NCBI GenBank assembly: GCA_029838195.1
Contig: JALGVJ010000001.1
Coordinates: forward strand, 227,107-291,106
DNA: 64,000 nucleotides
Direction: 5' to 3'
From: Promethearchaeota archaeon
Lineage (GTDB): Archaea > Asgardarchaeota > Lokiarchaeia > Sigyniarchaeales > SOKP01
Part shown: positions 51,459-60,767 of the stretch, piece after piece
How the letters are laid out: each line of letters begins with the position of its first letter
Numbering within the stretch: position 1 is the stretch's first letter
Position numbers and translations under genes: made by a program
Notes under the pieces: generated by a model
The model's database searches: none
What the model was told of the DNA's origin: nothing
What the model saw: the letters and a program-made list of their open reading frames with translations, nothing else

Positions 51459-52124
51459 AAAAACGGATCCTACACATATTCTCTTAAATTGCTTCGGAAA
51501 ATTCATTGCAATAGTATCTACATGCGCAGAGCAATGACATGCTCCAATAAAATCAATTCCTTTTAAAAAAGAAAATTTATTGAATCCATGAAATCCCCCA
51601 ATAACAGCTTTAATAGCTCCAATTTCGCGTCCTTTAATAATGTATCTTTCTAAACCCGGATGAGCACATCCAACCAAAATAATTATTTCTCCAGAATTCA
51701 ATTGTAAATATAGACATTGTTCTTTAAAGTTTATTCCAAGTTCTCCTGAGCTATACATGTTTTTTGCTATTTCAGTAAATTCAGAAATGCCATGAATATT
51801 CGCTTTTGGGAAAAAGTTCACAAACGACTTTACATACGTCTTAGGTACATGAATTTTAATAATCGGATTTAACTCATAAATCTTTTGTAAGCCACCCGTG
51901 TGGTCATGATGATTATGAGAAATGACCACATTTTTAATCTCTTCAATATTTATTCCAAATTTTTTTATATTATGAATCAAAACATCTCCATTCCCTCCTG
52001 TATCGAAAAGGAAATAAGACTTAATAATATTGTTGAAAATCAAGGCAGAGAAACCAAAACCGGTTAAAAATCCGGGTTTATAACAATGATTATCATAAAC
52101 GATTCTAATTATAAAATCATTCAT
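51450..52124 (-). CDS. Metallo-beta-lactamase fold hydrolase (pterin-synthase-like subgroup)
   Basis: A 224-residue MBL-fold enzyme. Metal ligands are H70-x-H72-x-D74-H75 (SHNHHDHTGG), then GCAHPG and GGFHGF with a final CHCSAH. The arrangement matches the archaeal group annotated as 7,8-dihydropterin-6-methyl-4-(ribofuranosyl)aminobenzene phosphate synthase, which is named after its proposed role in tetrahydromethanopterin synthesis. The exact reaction is uncertain. Its 3' end overlaps the converging Cys protein gene. Confidence 0.82.
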   Translation of the reverse strand: MNDFIIRIVYDNHCYKPGFLTGFGFSALIFNNIIKSYFLFDTGGNGDVLIHNIKKFGINIEEIKNVVISHNHHDHTGGLQKIYELNPIIKIHVPKTYVKSFVNFFPKANIHGISEFTEIAKNMYSSGELGINFKEQCLYLQLNSGEIIILVGCAHPGLERYIIKGREIGAIKAVIGGFHGFNKFSFLKGIDFIGACHCSAHVDTIAMNFPKQFKRICVGSVFSF

Positions 52125-52263
52125 TTGATGAATTATTATTCATTCTAATATTTTATAATATACTCTTCTCTTTGAATAATTTTTCTTTTAATTCAATTCG
52201 ATTTCAAAAAAAAAATTAAAACTTTTAGAGTAGTTTGGGTTCCAATAATTTCTTTTAACTAAA

Positions 52264-52959
52264 TTAACCTTCATTATTTTGTTCTTTTGGAATGATCAAA
52301 TAGATGTTTATCAGCCACATTAAAACGTTAAAAAAACTGGTCCATTGCCAGAGCGGCCATTCAAACAATCTGGGGTCTACATTAAATGTATTAGCCAAAG
52401 TATCTAATTCAGGAATTATTATCGTTAGTAATAAAAGGACGACAAAAACCCCATAAATTATTAATATTTGCTTTAAAGATGGCCATGATTCTTTTAATTG
52501 AACTTTCCTTACCATGACTATCAATAATGAAAAAGCGCTTGTATAAAATGCTCCAAATGCTAATCTGGCAAAAAAAGAATGACCTGGTTTATAAATATCT
52601 CCGGGAATAAACCCAACTCCCATGAATGCAATTCCACCAATCATGCCGGCAATACAAGAAAAGGTAAGAAGCCATATTAAAGTTGGAGCATATTTTTTAT
52701 AAATGAATAGAAAATGAAAAATGATAAAGAAGCCGGATACGGCACATCCTATCGTAAAAAAATAAAATCCTCTTGGATTATAGTCCGTTCTTCCTTGATT
52801 ACTTATCGTATTATTTAAAATAGAATAATGCCCCTTAAAAAAAAATTGAGCTAACGCCCACATGATGAGTAAAAAAATTAAAACGATAACAAGAATGATA
52901 CCATGTTCTTTTTTATTCGTTTCCCCCCTGAAAAATCTTTGGACAAGATCAACAAGCAT
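52264..52959 (-). CDS. DUF998-like membrane protein
   Basis: A 231-residue protein with about six hydrophobic helices. The LNNTISNQGRTDYNPRGFYFFTIGC loop (in parts ISNQGRTDYNPRG) and later FIPGDIYKPGHSFFARLAFG resemble the DUF998 group, whose function is unknown. It is downstream of no gene in its operon and separated from the C-GCAxxG-C-C gene by about 70 bases on the same strand. Confidence 0.7.
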   Translation of the reverse strand: MLVDLVQRFFRGETNKKEHGIILVIVLIFLLIMWALAQFFFKGHYSILNNTISNQGRTDYNPRGFYFFTIGCAVSGFFIIFHFLFIYKKYAPTLIWLLTFSCIAGMIGGIAFMGVGFIPGDIYKPGHSFFARLAFGAFYTSAFSLLIVMVRKVQLKESWPSLKQILIIYGVFVVLLLLTIIIPELDTLANTFNVDPRLFEWPLWQWTSFFNVLMWLINIYLIIPKEQNNEG

Positions 52960-53027
52960 TTCGTTATCCCTTTACTTGATATTTATCTATATTTTGTTTT
53001 GGAAAAAATCATGACTATTCCATCGAA

Positions 53028-53546
53028 TCATTTCCATTTCTTTTTTAATTCTCTCTTGCTCATCGTTCTCACGTGATCTACCGCCCAAATTACAAATGTA
53101 TTGCACTTTTTTTGCCAAATATTATTTTTTCGATATTCCATGAATCCATCGGGTTCTGAAAAATCAAAACCACATAATTGGGAACATATTACGGAACCAA
53201 ATTGATTCTCGAAATCCGTGGCAAATTTAGAAGCCTTCAAGTATGCCATGGGGATCATGTCATTGTTCATTCGCTCTTTTCCTCCCATTATGATACCTAA
53301 AGCTGCACATCCTCCACAAACAGCTCCACATGCGCCTTGCCATCCGCTCTTAGATTTAAATCCACCAAATCCGCCAGCCAATGGAATCATGAGATTGTGA
53401 AACACGCCGTTATCAATTCCCAAAACCTGTAAAACACTTGTGAGAGTTAGCTCCGCACAATTCACGCCTTCCTTCATTTTCGGCAGTTCCCCTTTTAATC
53501 GTGCGATCATTTCATCAAATTTTTTATTTATATCTTTCACTTCCAT
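53028..53546 (-). CDS. C-GCAxxG-C-C family (redox-type) protein
   Basis: A 172-residue protein with the defining Cys pattern: Cys30, C73-x3-C77-x2-C80 (GACGAVCGGCAALG), then ICSQLCGFDF and a late Cys near KKCNTFV. The family is thought to bind metal or act in thiol redox chemistry. It is encoded on the same strand as the DUF998-like gene and immediately precedes it, so they may be co-transcribed. Confidence 0.88.
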   Translation of the reverse strand: MEVKDINKKFDEMIARLKGELPKMKEGVNCAELTLTSVLQVLGIDNGVFHNLMIPLAGGFGGFKSKSGWQGACGAVCGGCAALGIIMGGKERMNNDMIPMAYLKASKFATDFENQFGSVICSQLCGFDFSEPDGFMEYRKNNIWQKKCNTFVIWAVDHVRTMSKRELKKKWK

Positions 53547-53802
53547 CTCTATTCCCTCTCATTCTCCTTCTATTTACTTTTGAATTAAAACTAATTGAAA
53601 TTTCCTCTCATTTTATATAAATCTTCACTTCATTTTTAACATCCTTGCATCACTTAACTATAGAAATTTCCTAAATGAAATGTAAAAGCTTAAATTTTAT
53701 CAATTGTACGTTTATTTTAATACATAAAAAAATGTCTTTATAACTATTTGTTAATTTAATTATTCTTGAAAGCACAATTTTTTAAACCTCGGGAATCAAA
53801 CC

Positions 53803-54054
53803 ATGCCTACTAATTCCAAAATCGAAAATATTTGTCCATTCTGCAAGAAAAAGATAGACAGACCTTATTGGGCCCATGTCCAATCAGAGCACCCCGATGA
53901 ATATAAAAAAAAACAAACGTGGGTGAAATTATTCAAGGATTACATTAGCTTGGGAATGGATCAAGAAATTTCTTTACAAGTAATCGCAGAACTATATAAC
54001 ACCTCCCCATCCGAAGTAAAATCATTCCTAAAACAGCAAGGCGTTCAAGTTTAA
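53803..54054 (+). CDS. Small C2H2 zinc-finger protein with helix-turn-helix-like tail
   Basis: An 83-residue protein. C11-x2-C14-x10-H25-x4-H30 forms a C2H2-type finger (NICPFCKKKI, WAHVQSEHPDEY). The second half, EISLQVIAELYNTSPSEVKSFLKQQ in parts, resembles a helix-turn-helix. Together they suggest a small DNA-binding regulator. No target is known. Confidence 0.75.
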   Translation: MPTNSKIENICPFCKKKIDRPYWAHVQSEHPDEYKKKQTWVKLFKDYISLGMDQEISLQVIAELYNTSPSEVKSFLKQQGVQV

Positions 54055-54317
54055 AAATAAAACTTAATTTTTTTAAACCATCTCCCTTTCTTTTTGATTT
54101 TCCCTTAATAAGCTTTTTCTTTACAAGTTAACCGGGAAATTTTATTTGATTTTAATATCCCTCAATACCTGCTTCCACCAGATTAATGATATTTTCTTTC
54201 TGTTCTAAAAATTTCCCATTTAATAATAAAAGAGTAAGATAATAAGGAGAGAAAAAAAACATGAAAATTGTTTAAAATGCCAAGAAGTATTTTCTTATAA
54301 TCTTGAATTTAATAGAA

Positions 54318-54617
54318 TTAAAATTCTTCCTCCTCTTCTTCTTCCTTTAAAAGACCCGCTTGCTTCAGTAAGTCTTCAACGGTATCTCTTGCCTTGATGA
54401 CTTGCTCATTTTCATTTAATTTTAAGTTTTCAAGCAAACTGTCTGAAAATTCCAAGAATTTTTTAATGGAAGTGGAAGAAAATTCAGATACTTTTTCCTG
54501 CGTGGATTCTATAAATTCCTTTCCACTTTCTCCAAATACAGAACCAACGAAATCCTTAAATGCATTATTAATTTTTGAAATAATGGTTTCTCTTTTTTCT
54601 TCTTCTTCATTACTCAT
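54318..54617 (-). CDS. Small acidic helical protein
   Basis: A 99-residue protein from the ATG with a GGTGAT ribosome site five bases upstream; an earlier ATG (54632) adds MHGDP and seems less likely. It is predicted as helices with an acidic tail of seven Glu (EEEEEEEF). Segments such as FKDFVGSVFGESGKEFIES are amphipathic. Function unknown. Confidence 0.6.
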   Translation of the reverse strand: MSNEEEEKRETIISKINNAFKDFVGSVFGESGKEFIESTQEKVSEFSSTSIKKFLEFSDSLLENLKLNENEQVIKARDTVEDLLKQAGLLKEEEEEEEF

Positions 54618-54938
54618 GGGATCACCATGCAAAATAATTAAGAATGTTTTAATATAAATTAGTGCTTTATTAATAATTTTTACACTCTAACATATTCTTA
54701 ATTATATCTTGGAAAACAAGCTTTTCTTCGATATTTTTCTGAAAATTCCCTAGATTTTCTTAAGGAGATAAATTACATTTCACGCAAAAGACAAAAACCC
54801 GCCGATTCATGAAAAGCAGTGCTTTTTCAAATAATTCTTTCATTAATTTCTTTCATTAAAGGAAAGTTCTTGAGGATTATGGGGGGTTTAAATAATTTTT
54901 TTTAGACATATATTCAAAAATAAGGAAAAATTAATAGG
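54618..54938. other. Divergent intergenic region
   Basis: About 320 bases holding both promoters of the divergent small helical protein genes. A short direct repeat, TTCTTTCATTAA twice near 54834-54860, is the only structure seen. Confidence 0.4.
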
Positions 54939-55277
54939 ATGATCATGACAGAAAATAATGAAAATGAGGTTCCTCTCGTGAGCAAACAAGATCTTCATCG
55001 TGCCATGGTGTTCATGAAAGATTTGAAATTTACTGAGAAAGAAATTGATACCATTTGTAATAAAGCAAGTAATCTCATGAATGATGAGCTTATTAAAAAA
55101 GTATTAACAAAAATTCAAGAACAAGGAAAAGAAGATGACGAGAATCTCGAGGATTCGCTACGAGAGATCTTTAATGGCATGAAACAAGGCGATTATATTA
55201 ATCTTTTTAAAAAAATTGCTTCCAATGAAGATTTTCTCAATTTCATGCAAGACCTTTTATTAGATAAATTAATTTAA
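54939..55277 (+). CDS. Small helical protein of unknown function
   Basis: A 112-residue, all-helical acidic protein with no Cys; an alternative ATG lies at codon 3. Recurring patterns (MVFMKDLKFTEKEIDTIC, FKKIASNEDFLNFMQD) suggest a helical repeat or a small bundle. It is divergent from another small helical acidic protein. No family is recognised. Confidence 0.58.
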   Translation: MIMTENNENEVPLVSKQDLHRAMVFMKDLKFTEKEIDTICNKASNLMNDELIKKVLTKIQEQGKEDDENLEDSLREIFNGMKQGDYINLFKKIASNEDFLNFMQDLLLDKLI

Positions 55278-55283
55278 GATTAG

Positions 55284-55308
55284 GTTTTTCTTTTTCTCTT
55301 TTTTTCTT
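55284..55308 (+). terminator. T-tract terminator
   Basis: Three T runs (T5, T5, T7) after the stop codon of the small helical gene, in convergent space. Confidence 0.4.
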
Positions 55309-55314
55309 AAATAC

Positions 55315-56487
55315 TTACCTTAGGGGTAAAGGAGGGACTTCTGAATCATTCCACTCATCAATAAAGGGAGTACTCCACCAATGCTGGGGAATTTTAGAAT
55401 AATCGCCATATTTTTTTAACCCTCTCTCAAATGCCTTGATGTTTGCCCTTTTTACATGAATATCACGAGGCGTGGGATAAAAATAAGCGCCGAACCCTCC
55501 CTTTTCTGTTCCCAGATTTCGGATCATGTGCCAAACTTCCCGTTCTACCTCTTCAGGCGTGCCTTTGGGATAAATTGATTGAATGTTAATGCATCCCCAA
55601 AACATGATTTTGCCTCTATATGGTCGAAGATCTTTATAGCCGCTCATTCGAGGGCTGTCAAGTTCTATCGCATCCAACCCCCATTCAATAAGAGCTGGTA
55701 AGAGAGCATCAATTTTTCCGCAACAATGAAGATGCACTTCTAAATCTAAAGCATGAGCCTCATCAATGATGAGTTTATAAGGTGCTTCATAAAATTTTTT
55801 AAAAATGCGAGGGCTAAAAAAAGGACCTTGTTGTTCGCCTAAATCGTCAACTAACCAGATTCCATGAGGTTTAAGCCCATATTTAAAAGCGTATTTCATG
55901 AGATCCACGTGGTATTCTGCAACTAACTTTAAAACTTTCTTTATTTCTTCGGGATGTTTCCAGTGATCCACTAAATAAGTACTAAAACCTCTCATCGCGG
56001 CGACTACTTGGGAAGGACCGAACGTGGGAAAAAGTAGCATTAAATATTTTGTCTCTCTCAACCCTTTGACAAGATTTAAGGCAAATGCATAGCGACTTTT
56101 ATCTGAGGCATCCGGCTTGTATTTTTTCACATAATCATCATAATTATTCCAATCTAATAAAGAAGGTCTGCCGGGATGACCCATATCCGTGTCATTCCCT
56201 TTTAAATTCCAAATGCAACCCCACTCGTCAATTTCTTCATGGGGAATTTTTCTCCAATTAGTTCCTTCATATTCCGGATTATTCTTAGCCCATTCTGGAC
56301 GATCCCAATTATAATGACCCCTCACGTGAGGAAAAAGGCCCTGTTCTCCTTCATTCCATCCGGGTTTCCAATTCTTAGAATAAGTAAGCGGAATGGGAAA
56401 AACATCTCCTCCGACAAGATTAAAGACAGGAACTTTATCCGGATAGTTAAAATATAGGGCTGCTTTAACCCGTTCGAGTGAATCCAT
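55315..56487 (-). CDS. Uroporphyrinogen-decarboxylase-fold protein (corrinoid methyltransferase-like)
   Basis: A 390-residue TIM-barrel protein of the UroD/MtaA superfamily. The zinc-type motif is HLHCCGKIDALLPALIEWGLDAIE (in parts HLHCCG and GLDAIE), as in methylcobamide:CoM methyltransferases. Extra conserved-looking segments are FGPSQVVAAMRGF and WLVDDLGEQQGPFFSP. Such enzymes transfer methyl groups to or from cobalamin, which links it to the corrinoid locus at 24-36 kb. The methyl donor is unknown. No corrinoid protein or activator gene is adjacent. Confidence 0.82.
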   Translation of the reverse strand: MDSLERVKAALYFNYPDKVPVFNLVGGDVFPIPLTYSKNWKPGWNEGEQGLFPHVRGHYNWDRPEWAKNNPEYEGTNWRKIPHEEIDEWGCIWNLKGNDTDMGHPGRPSLLDWNNYDDYVKKYKPDASDKSRYAFALNLVKGLRETKYLMLLFPTFGPSQVVAAMRGFSTYLVDHWKHPEEIKKVLKLVAEYHVDLMKYAFKYGLKPHGIWLVDDLGEQQGPFFSPRIFKKFYEAPYKLIIDEAHALDLEVHLHCCGKIDALLPALIEWGLDAIELDSPRMSGYKDLRPYRGKIMFWGCINIQSIYPKGTPEEVEREVWHMIRNLGTEKGGFGAYFYPTPRDIHVKRANIKAFERGLKKYGDYSKIPQHWWSTPFIDEWNDSEVPPLPLR

Positions 56488-56828
56488 TTTTTTTCTTTCC
56501 TTTTCTTTTAATTAGTTATTTACTTGAAATAATAATCTTAAACATTAAATATTTTTTCTTAGAGTGCTTTCAATAATCATGGTAAGCGTGTAGTCATGAT
56601 AACTTGTTTATCTTTAAAGATTCATCCTAATTTACTGAGTTTTTCTTAAAAAACCATTGTCCGAATTATTCAGTAAACGAACAGAAAATTATAAGATATT
56701 TTAAGAAATGAAATGAAAATGGAGAAAGATCATGAATTTTCTGGATAAAAAGTAAAGAAAACGTCCTTTTTAACTTTCATGAAACGAAAAATTTAACATT
56801 TAAGCTCTCATAATATTTCTGGATAAAA
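56488..56828. other. Divergent intergenic region
   Basis: AT-rich, with the minus-strand promoter for the UroD-like gene presumed near its left end. No RNA or gene is recognised. Confidence 0.4.
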
Positions 56829-56841
56829 AAACTATTTATAA
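56829..56841 (+). promoter_or_regulatory. TATA box of the acyl-CoA ligase gene
   Basis: ACTATTTATAAAA precedes the ATG by 67 bases; a GAGGT ribosome site lies at 56896-56900. Confidence 0.45.
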
Positions 56842-56907
56842 AAAATCACATGAATCTATTTAAGATAAAAAAATTGGAAAAACTTAAAAAAAAATGAGGT
56901 AATCATC

Positions 56908-58893
56908 ATGAGTGAACGCGAGAAACTTTGGGAACCCACAGAAGAGTGGATAAAATATACGGTCATTACTCGATTCATTGAACACGTGAATAATAAATAT
57001 AATGCGGGCATTTCGGATGGTAAAGCACTCTACAAATGGTCCGTTGATAATATTCCCCAATTTTGGGAAGCCGTGTGGGACTTCAGCGGAATCATCGCTT
57101 CTAAAAAATATGATAAGGTCGTGGAGGATTTAAGTGTATTTCCCGGCACAAAATGGTTCCCTGGAGCTCGTCTTAATTTTGCCGAAAATCTCTTGAGGTA
57201 TAAGGATGACCAGAAAGCTTTTATTTTTCAAGGAGAAACTAAAGTTTCAAAATCCATGACCTATGAGGAATTAAATAAGCAAGTAGCTCGCTTGGCAAGA
57301 TCTCTAAAGGAAATGGGGATAAAACCGGGGGATCGCGTCGTTTCTTATATTCCGAATCTCATCGAAACCCCCATGGCAATGCTTGCAACCACCTCGCTTG
57401 GAGCGATCTGGGCGTCTTGCGGCGCAGAATTGCAATCACGAGCCGTTATTGATCGGTTTGAGCAAATTAAACCACGAGTATTATTTACCGTGGATGGATA
57501 TTTTTATCGAGGCAATACATTCAATACCATTCCTAATGCAAAGGAAGTAGTGGAAGCCATACCTTCAATTGAAAAAGTAATAGTCGTGTCTTATGTATCA
57601 GAAAATAAACCCGATATAAGTAACATACCAAATGCCGTTCATTGGGAGGATTTCATCTCCAAAGAAATGAATCCCCCTCTTGAATTCGAACAGGTTCCAT
57701 TTGATCATCCCGTCTATATCATGTTTTCTTCTGGAACGACTGGTAAGCCTAAATGCATGGTCCAAAGCGGCGGAGGCGTTTTAATCAACCATCTAAAAGA
57801 ATTACTCCTATCCACTGACTTGAAAAGAAGCGATATCATTACCTATATTACCGCTCCCTCTTGGATGATGTGGAATTGGTTGATAAGTTCCTTAGCAGTG
57901 GGTGCAACTATCTTCCTTTATGATGGAAATCCCCTTTATCCTGCACCTGATAGAATGTTCGAGCTCATTGAAAAATACGGCATAACGATATTTGGAGTCT
58001 CCGCCACTTATATTCATTACTTAATGGGGCAAGGATTAAAACCTAAAGAAAAATTTGACCTCAGCTCCTTGCGAGAAATTTCACAAACTGCCAGCACGCT
58101 AAGCCCCGAAGGGTTTAAATGGTGTTACGAACAAATTAAAAAAGATTTATACTTTAATTCAATTTCTGGTGGTACGGATATTAATGGGTGCTTTGCTGCC
58201 GCCCTTCCCATCCTTCCCGTATATTCGGGAGAACTTCAAGGAAAAGCCCTTGGCATGAAAGTACAAGCATATGATGAGAACGGCAAACCGGTTAAAGATC
58301 AACAAGCAGAATTGGTCTGTGAAGCCCCTGCTCCGTCCATGCCCATTTATTTTTGGGGAGATGATGAAAACATGACTAAATATAAAGCAGCTTATTTCGA
58401 TTTCTATAAAGATCTAGGTTTAAATGTCTGGAGACATGGAGATTGGATCGTGGAACATGGTGATACGGGAGGTATTACCTTCTGGGGACGTTCTGATGCG
58501 ACCCTTAAGCCCTCTGGCGTGCGAATTGGAACATCAGAGATTTATAATGTAGTTGAGCAATTACCGGAGATAGTTGATAGCTTGGCGATTGGCCTTCCGG
58601 ATGAAAAAGGTGATGTAAAAATTACCTTGTTTGTTCAATTGGCACCTGGTTTTCAATTAAACGACCAATTGATTGATAAAATCAAGACCACCCTGAGAAA
58701 TAAAACCTCTCCCCGCCATGTTCCCTCAAGAATCATTGAAGTTCCGGAAGATGGCATTCCCTATACGTTTTCCGGGAAGAAAGTGGAGATAGCTGTCACT
58801 AAAATCTTGCGAGGCATGCCGGTTGCGAATAGAGGTGCCTTGAGGAATCCCAATTCGCTCGATTTTTACGAAAAGCTTAAATCCTCCTTATGA
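56908..58893 (+). CDS. Acetoacetyl-CoA synthetase-like acyl-CoA ligase
   Basis: A 661-residue ATP-dependent (AMP-forming) ligase. The N-terminal part FWEAVWDFSGI and FPGARLNFAENLL match acetoacetate:CoA ligase. The AMP-binding loop is FSSGTTGKPKCMV (273-285), followed by GGTDINGCF and the late WGRSDATLKPSGVRIGTSEIY (in parts GRSDATLKPSGVR), and the adenylation Lys in FSGKKVE. It would activate a short keto acid or related carboxylate for lipid or ketone-body metabolism. Acetyl- or propionyl-CoA synthetase is the alternative. It has its own TATA box and a GAGGT ribosome site. Confidence 0.88.
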   Translation: MSEREKLWEPTEEWIKYTVITRFIEHVNNKYNAGISDGKALYKWSVDNIPQFWEAVWDFSGIIASKKYDKVVEDLSVFPGTKWFPGARLNFAENLLRYKDDQKAFIFQGETKVSKSMTYEELNKQVARLARSLKEMGIKPGDRVVSYIPNLIETPMAMLATTSLGAIWASCGAELQSRAVIDRFEQIKPRVLFTVDGYFYRGNTFNTIPNAKEVVEAIPSIEKVIVVSYVSENKPDISNIPNAVHWEDFISKEMNPPLEFEQVPFDHPVYIMFSSGTTGKPKCMVQSGGGVLINHLKELLLSTDLKRSDIITYITAPSWMMWNWLISSLAVGATIFLYDGNPLYPAPDRMFELIEKYGITIFGVSATYIHYLMGQGLKPKEKFDLSSLREISQTASTLSPEGFKWCYEQIKKDLYFNSISGGTDINGCFAAALPILPVYSGELQGKALGMKVQAYDENGKPVKDQQAELVCEAPAPSMPIYFWGDDENMTKYKAAYFDFYKDLGLNVWRHGDWIVEHGDTGGITFWGRSDATLKPSGVRIGTSEIYNVVEQLPEIVDSLAIGLPDEKGDVKITLFVQLAPGFQLNDQLIDKIKTTLRNKTSPRHVPSRIIEVPEDGIPYTFSGKKVEIAVTKILRGMPVANRGALRNPNSLDFYEKLKSSL

Positions 58894-59116
58894 ACATCTC
58901 CTAGCAATCCGAAACTACAATCTAAAAACTCTAACTTTATATTTTTATTTTATTTTCTTTTACCAATTAATTTAGAAAGAGAAATACAAGAATATAAACA
59001 AGAAAAAAAAGGATGAGCTAAAAACTACTACAAACCTTATAGTACTTTTTAACACTTATTTATTTTATTATTTCGAACTTTTTCAATACATTTATAGGTA
59101 TTTCCAATGCATTTAT

Positions 59117-59131
59117 GGATAAGACTTATCC
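59117..59131. terminator. Hairpin in convergent intergenic space
   Basis: GGATAAG-A-CTTATCC is an exact 7-bp inverted repeat between the ligase and cold shock gene ends; possibly a bidirectional stop or mRNA 3' hairpin. A near-direct repeat of about 20 bases (59081-59121) overlaps its left part. Confidence 0.35.
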
Positions 59132-59181
59132 CATTTATTTAAATTGGTTCTTTATAATGCTTTTAAAGAAATTTAATTCCA

Positions 59182-59442
59182 CTAAAAACGATAATTCTTG
59201 TAAGAACTATGCTTTCTAGGGGCAGCTTCAGTGACGACGACATTACTCGCTTGCGGGCCTTTTTGCCCTTCCGTAATGTCGAATTCGACCTTGTCATCTT
59301 CATTTAAGGTTTTATAGGCTTCATCATCACCACTAATTGCTGAATAATGGACAAAAATATCTTTTCCATCTTCATCATTGGTGATGAAACCATAGCCCTT
59401 CTTGGAATTAAACCACTTTACTCTGCCTGTATTGCTTGGCAT
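59182..59442 (-). CDS. Cold shock domain protein
   Basis: An 86-residue CspA-type protein: [19 protein letters not shown] with RNP1 KGYGFI (15-20) and RNP2 DIFVHYSAI (28-36), then the usual beta strands and [10 protein letters not shown]. The last 15 residues are a basic-aromatic tail ([11 protein letters not shown]). It binds single-stranded RNA or DNA. Csp proteins are common in bacteria but patchy in archaea, so lateral transfer is plausible. Confidence 0.93.
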   Translation of the reverse strand: MPSNTGRVKWFNSKKGYGFITNDEDGKDIFVHYSAISGDDEAYKTLNEDDKVEFDITEGQKGPQASNVVVTEAAPRKHSSYKNYRF

Positions 59443-59759
59443 GTTATTTGGCCTTCTTATTTACTTTTTACTAAATCTTTTTACATGTATTTAAATTTTT
59501 AAAACTTCGTGATGAAGTCAATAACAAAAAGAAAGCAATTGTAATAAATTTATATCTTTTATTTTAATGGAAAAAATTTGTTTTAACGAAAAATGAAAAT
59601 TTTTTTACTTTAACTTTAAAATTTAAAAATAGGGGCGGAAAAAGTCAAATATGCTTGACGAAAATTACTAAAACGGGATAGTTTTTAATGAGAAACTATT
59701 GTAGATTTTTCTTCTTTGTATAAAAATAATATAAATGAGATAAAATAAAAAAAAAGAAA
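59443..59759. other. Intergenic region
   Basis: Holds the presumed promoter of the cold shock gene (TATA-like near 59486-59500 in minus orientation). The A tract at 59742-59757 is a T-tract terminator for the gene that ends at 59760. Confidence 0.4.
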
Positions 59760-60458
59760 TTATAATACTTTTCCAATTCCATGATAAATCGTGTAAGTGC
59801 TAATAAAGCAAGCGAGTGATATGAATGACCATATCATTCTAAAAGTTGGATTGTTCAAGTAGTTCGAGAGAGAAGTGCCCCCCCATACGAAATAATAAAA
59901 TCCGATTCCGATTAAAAAATAACCATATCTTTTTCGGATTAGTTTATTTTCAAAGCGAGTCCGCAATTTTAAAGAGAAATAGATTGTTGGAATGATACAT
60001 GTAAAGATGCATAGGCAGAATGCATAAAGAAAAAAGAAAAGGCTCCAAGCTGGTTTCCAATTCGTGGAATTGTCAATTCGCACCTCCCCATTTAACCCGA
60101 GGAAAAATATTCCCGAGAGAAGCACGGCGAATGAAAAAATAATGAGCACTTGCATCCCCGTATTAATGATTCTCTGGGATTTTAGAAGTAATAAGGTAAA
60201 TAATAATAAGAATACCTGTCCAAAACTCAGGAGATAATAAGTTACCAAGTGTAAGATTAGGACCAGCGGATTGATCATGAGGGGGGCGTAGATGACATTT
60301 ACGACAGTTCCGCATGCAACATTAATGAAAAACAAGGAGAATATCTTATTTTCCCTCGTAGCAGATCGATGTAAAATCAGCCATGCAATGAGAAAGTAAT
60401 AAATACCGCCTATTCCTAATTGGACAATATAAATTTGAATGATTCTTGCAAGATCCAT
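59760..60458 (-). CDS. Seven-helix membrane protein of unknown function
   Basis: A 232-residue protein with seven hydrophobic segments and almost no soluble part. The pattern HRSATRENKIFSLFFINVACGTVVNVIY in parts resembles sensor-type 7TM domains found at the N-termini of bacterial histidine kinases, but no kinase or longin-like domain follows. Size and helix number match the membrane parts of the 7TM-longin pair at 13.6-15.8 kb. Confidence 0.6.
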   Translation of the reverse strand: MDLARIIQIYIVQLGIGGIYYFLIAWLILHRSATRENKIFSLFFINVACGTVVNVIYAPLMINPLVLILHLVTYYLLSFGQVFLLLFTLLLLKSQRIINTGMQVLIIFSFAVLLSGIFFLGLNGEVRIDNSTNWKPAWSLFFFLYAFCLCIFTCIIPTIYFSLKLRTRFENKLIRKRYGYFLIGIGFYYFVWGGTSLSNYLNNPTFRMIWSFISLACFISTYTIYHGIGKVL

Positions 60459-60767
60459 CGTGTAAAAAAAAAATAGATGTTTGAATATTTATGTTTTTCT
60501 AAAACGATAACTAGTTTGCATTGTTTAAATTTTAAGGTAAATACAATTTAAGAATGACCAATTTTTATGGATTTCAATGAAGTTTCATAGTGGCGCAAAC
60601 AAAAAATTAATAATTGGATAAAACGGGGTACAAATCGTTCAAAATATAGTACTTTTACGAGAAATCAAAAATTCATGATCTCATCCGCATGAAAATAACA
60701 ATAAAATGAAAAGGTTCAGAATAATTAAAAAAAAATTTAGTTAAGTGAATTAATTCCATCTAGTTTT
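60459..60767. other. Intergenic region
   Basis: AT-rich, no gene recognised. The A tract near 60727-60736 would act as T tract for the minus-strand hydrolase gene. Confidence 0.4.
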
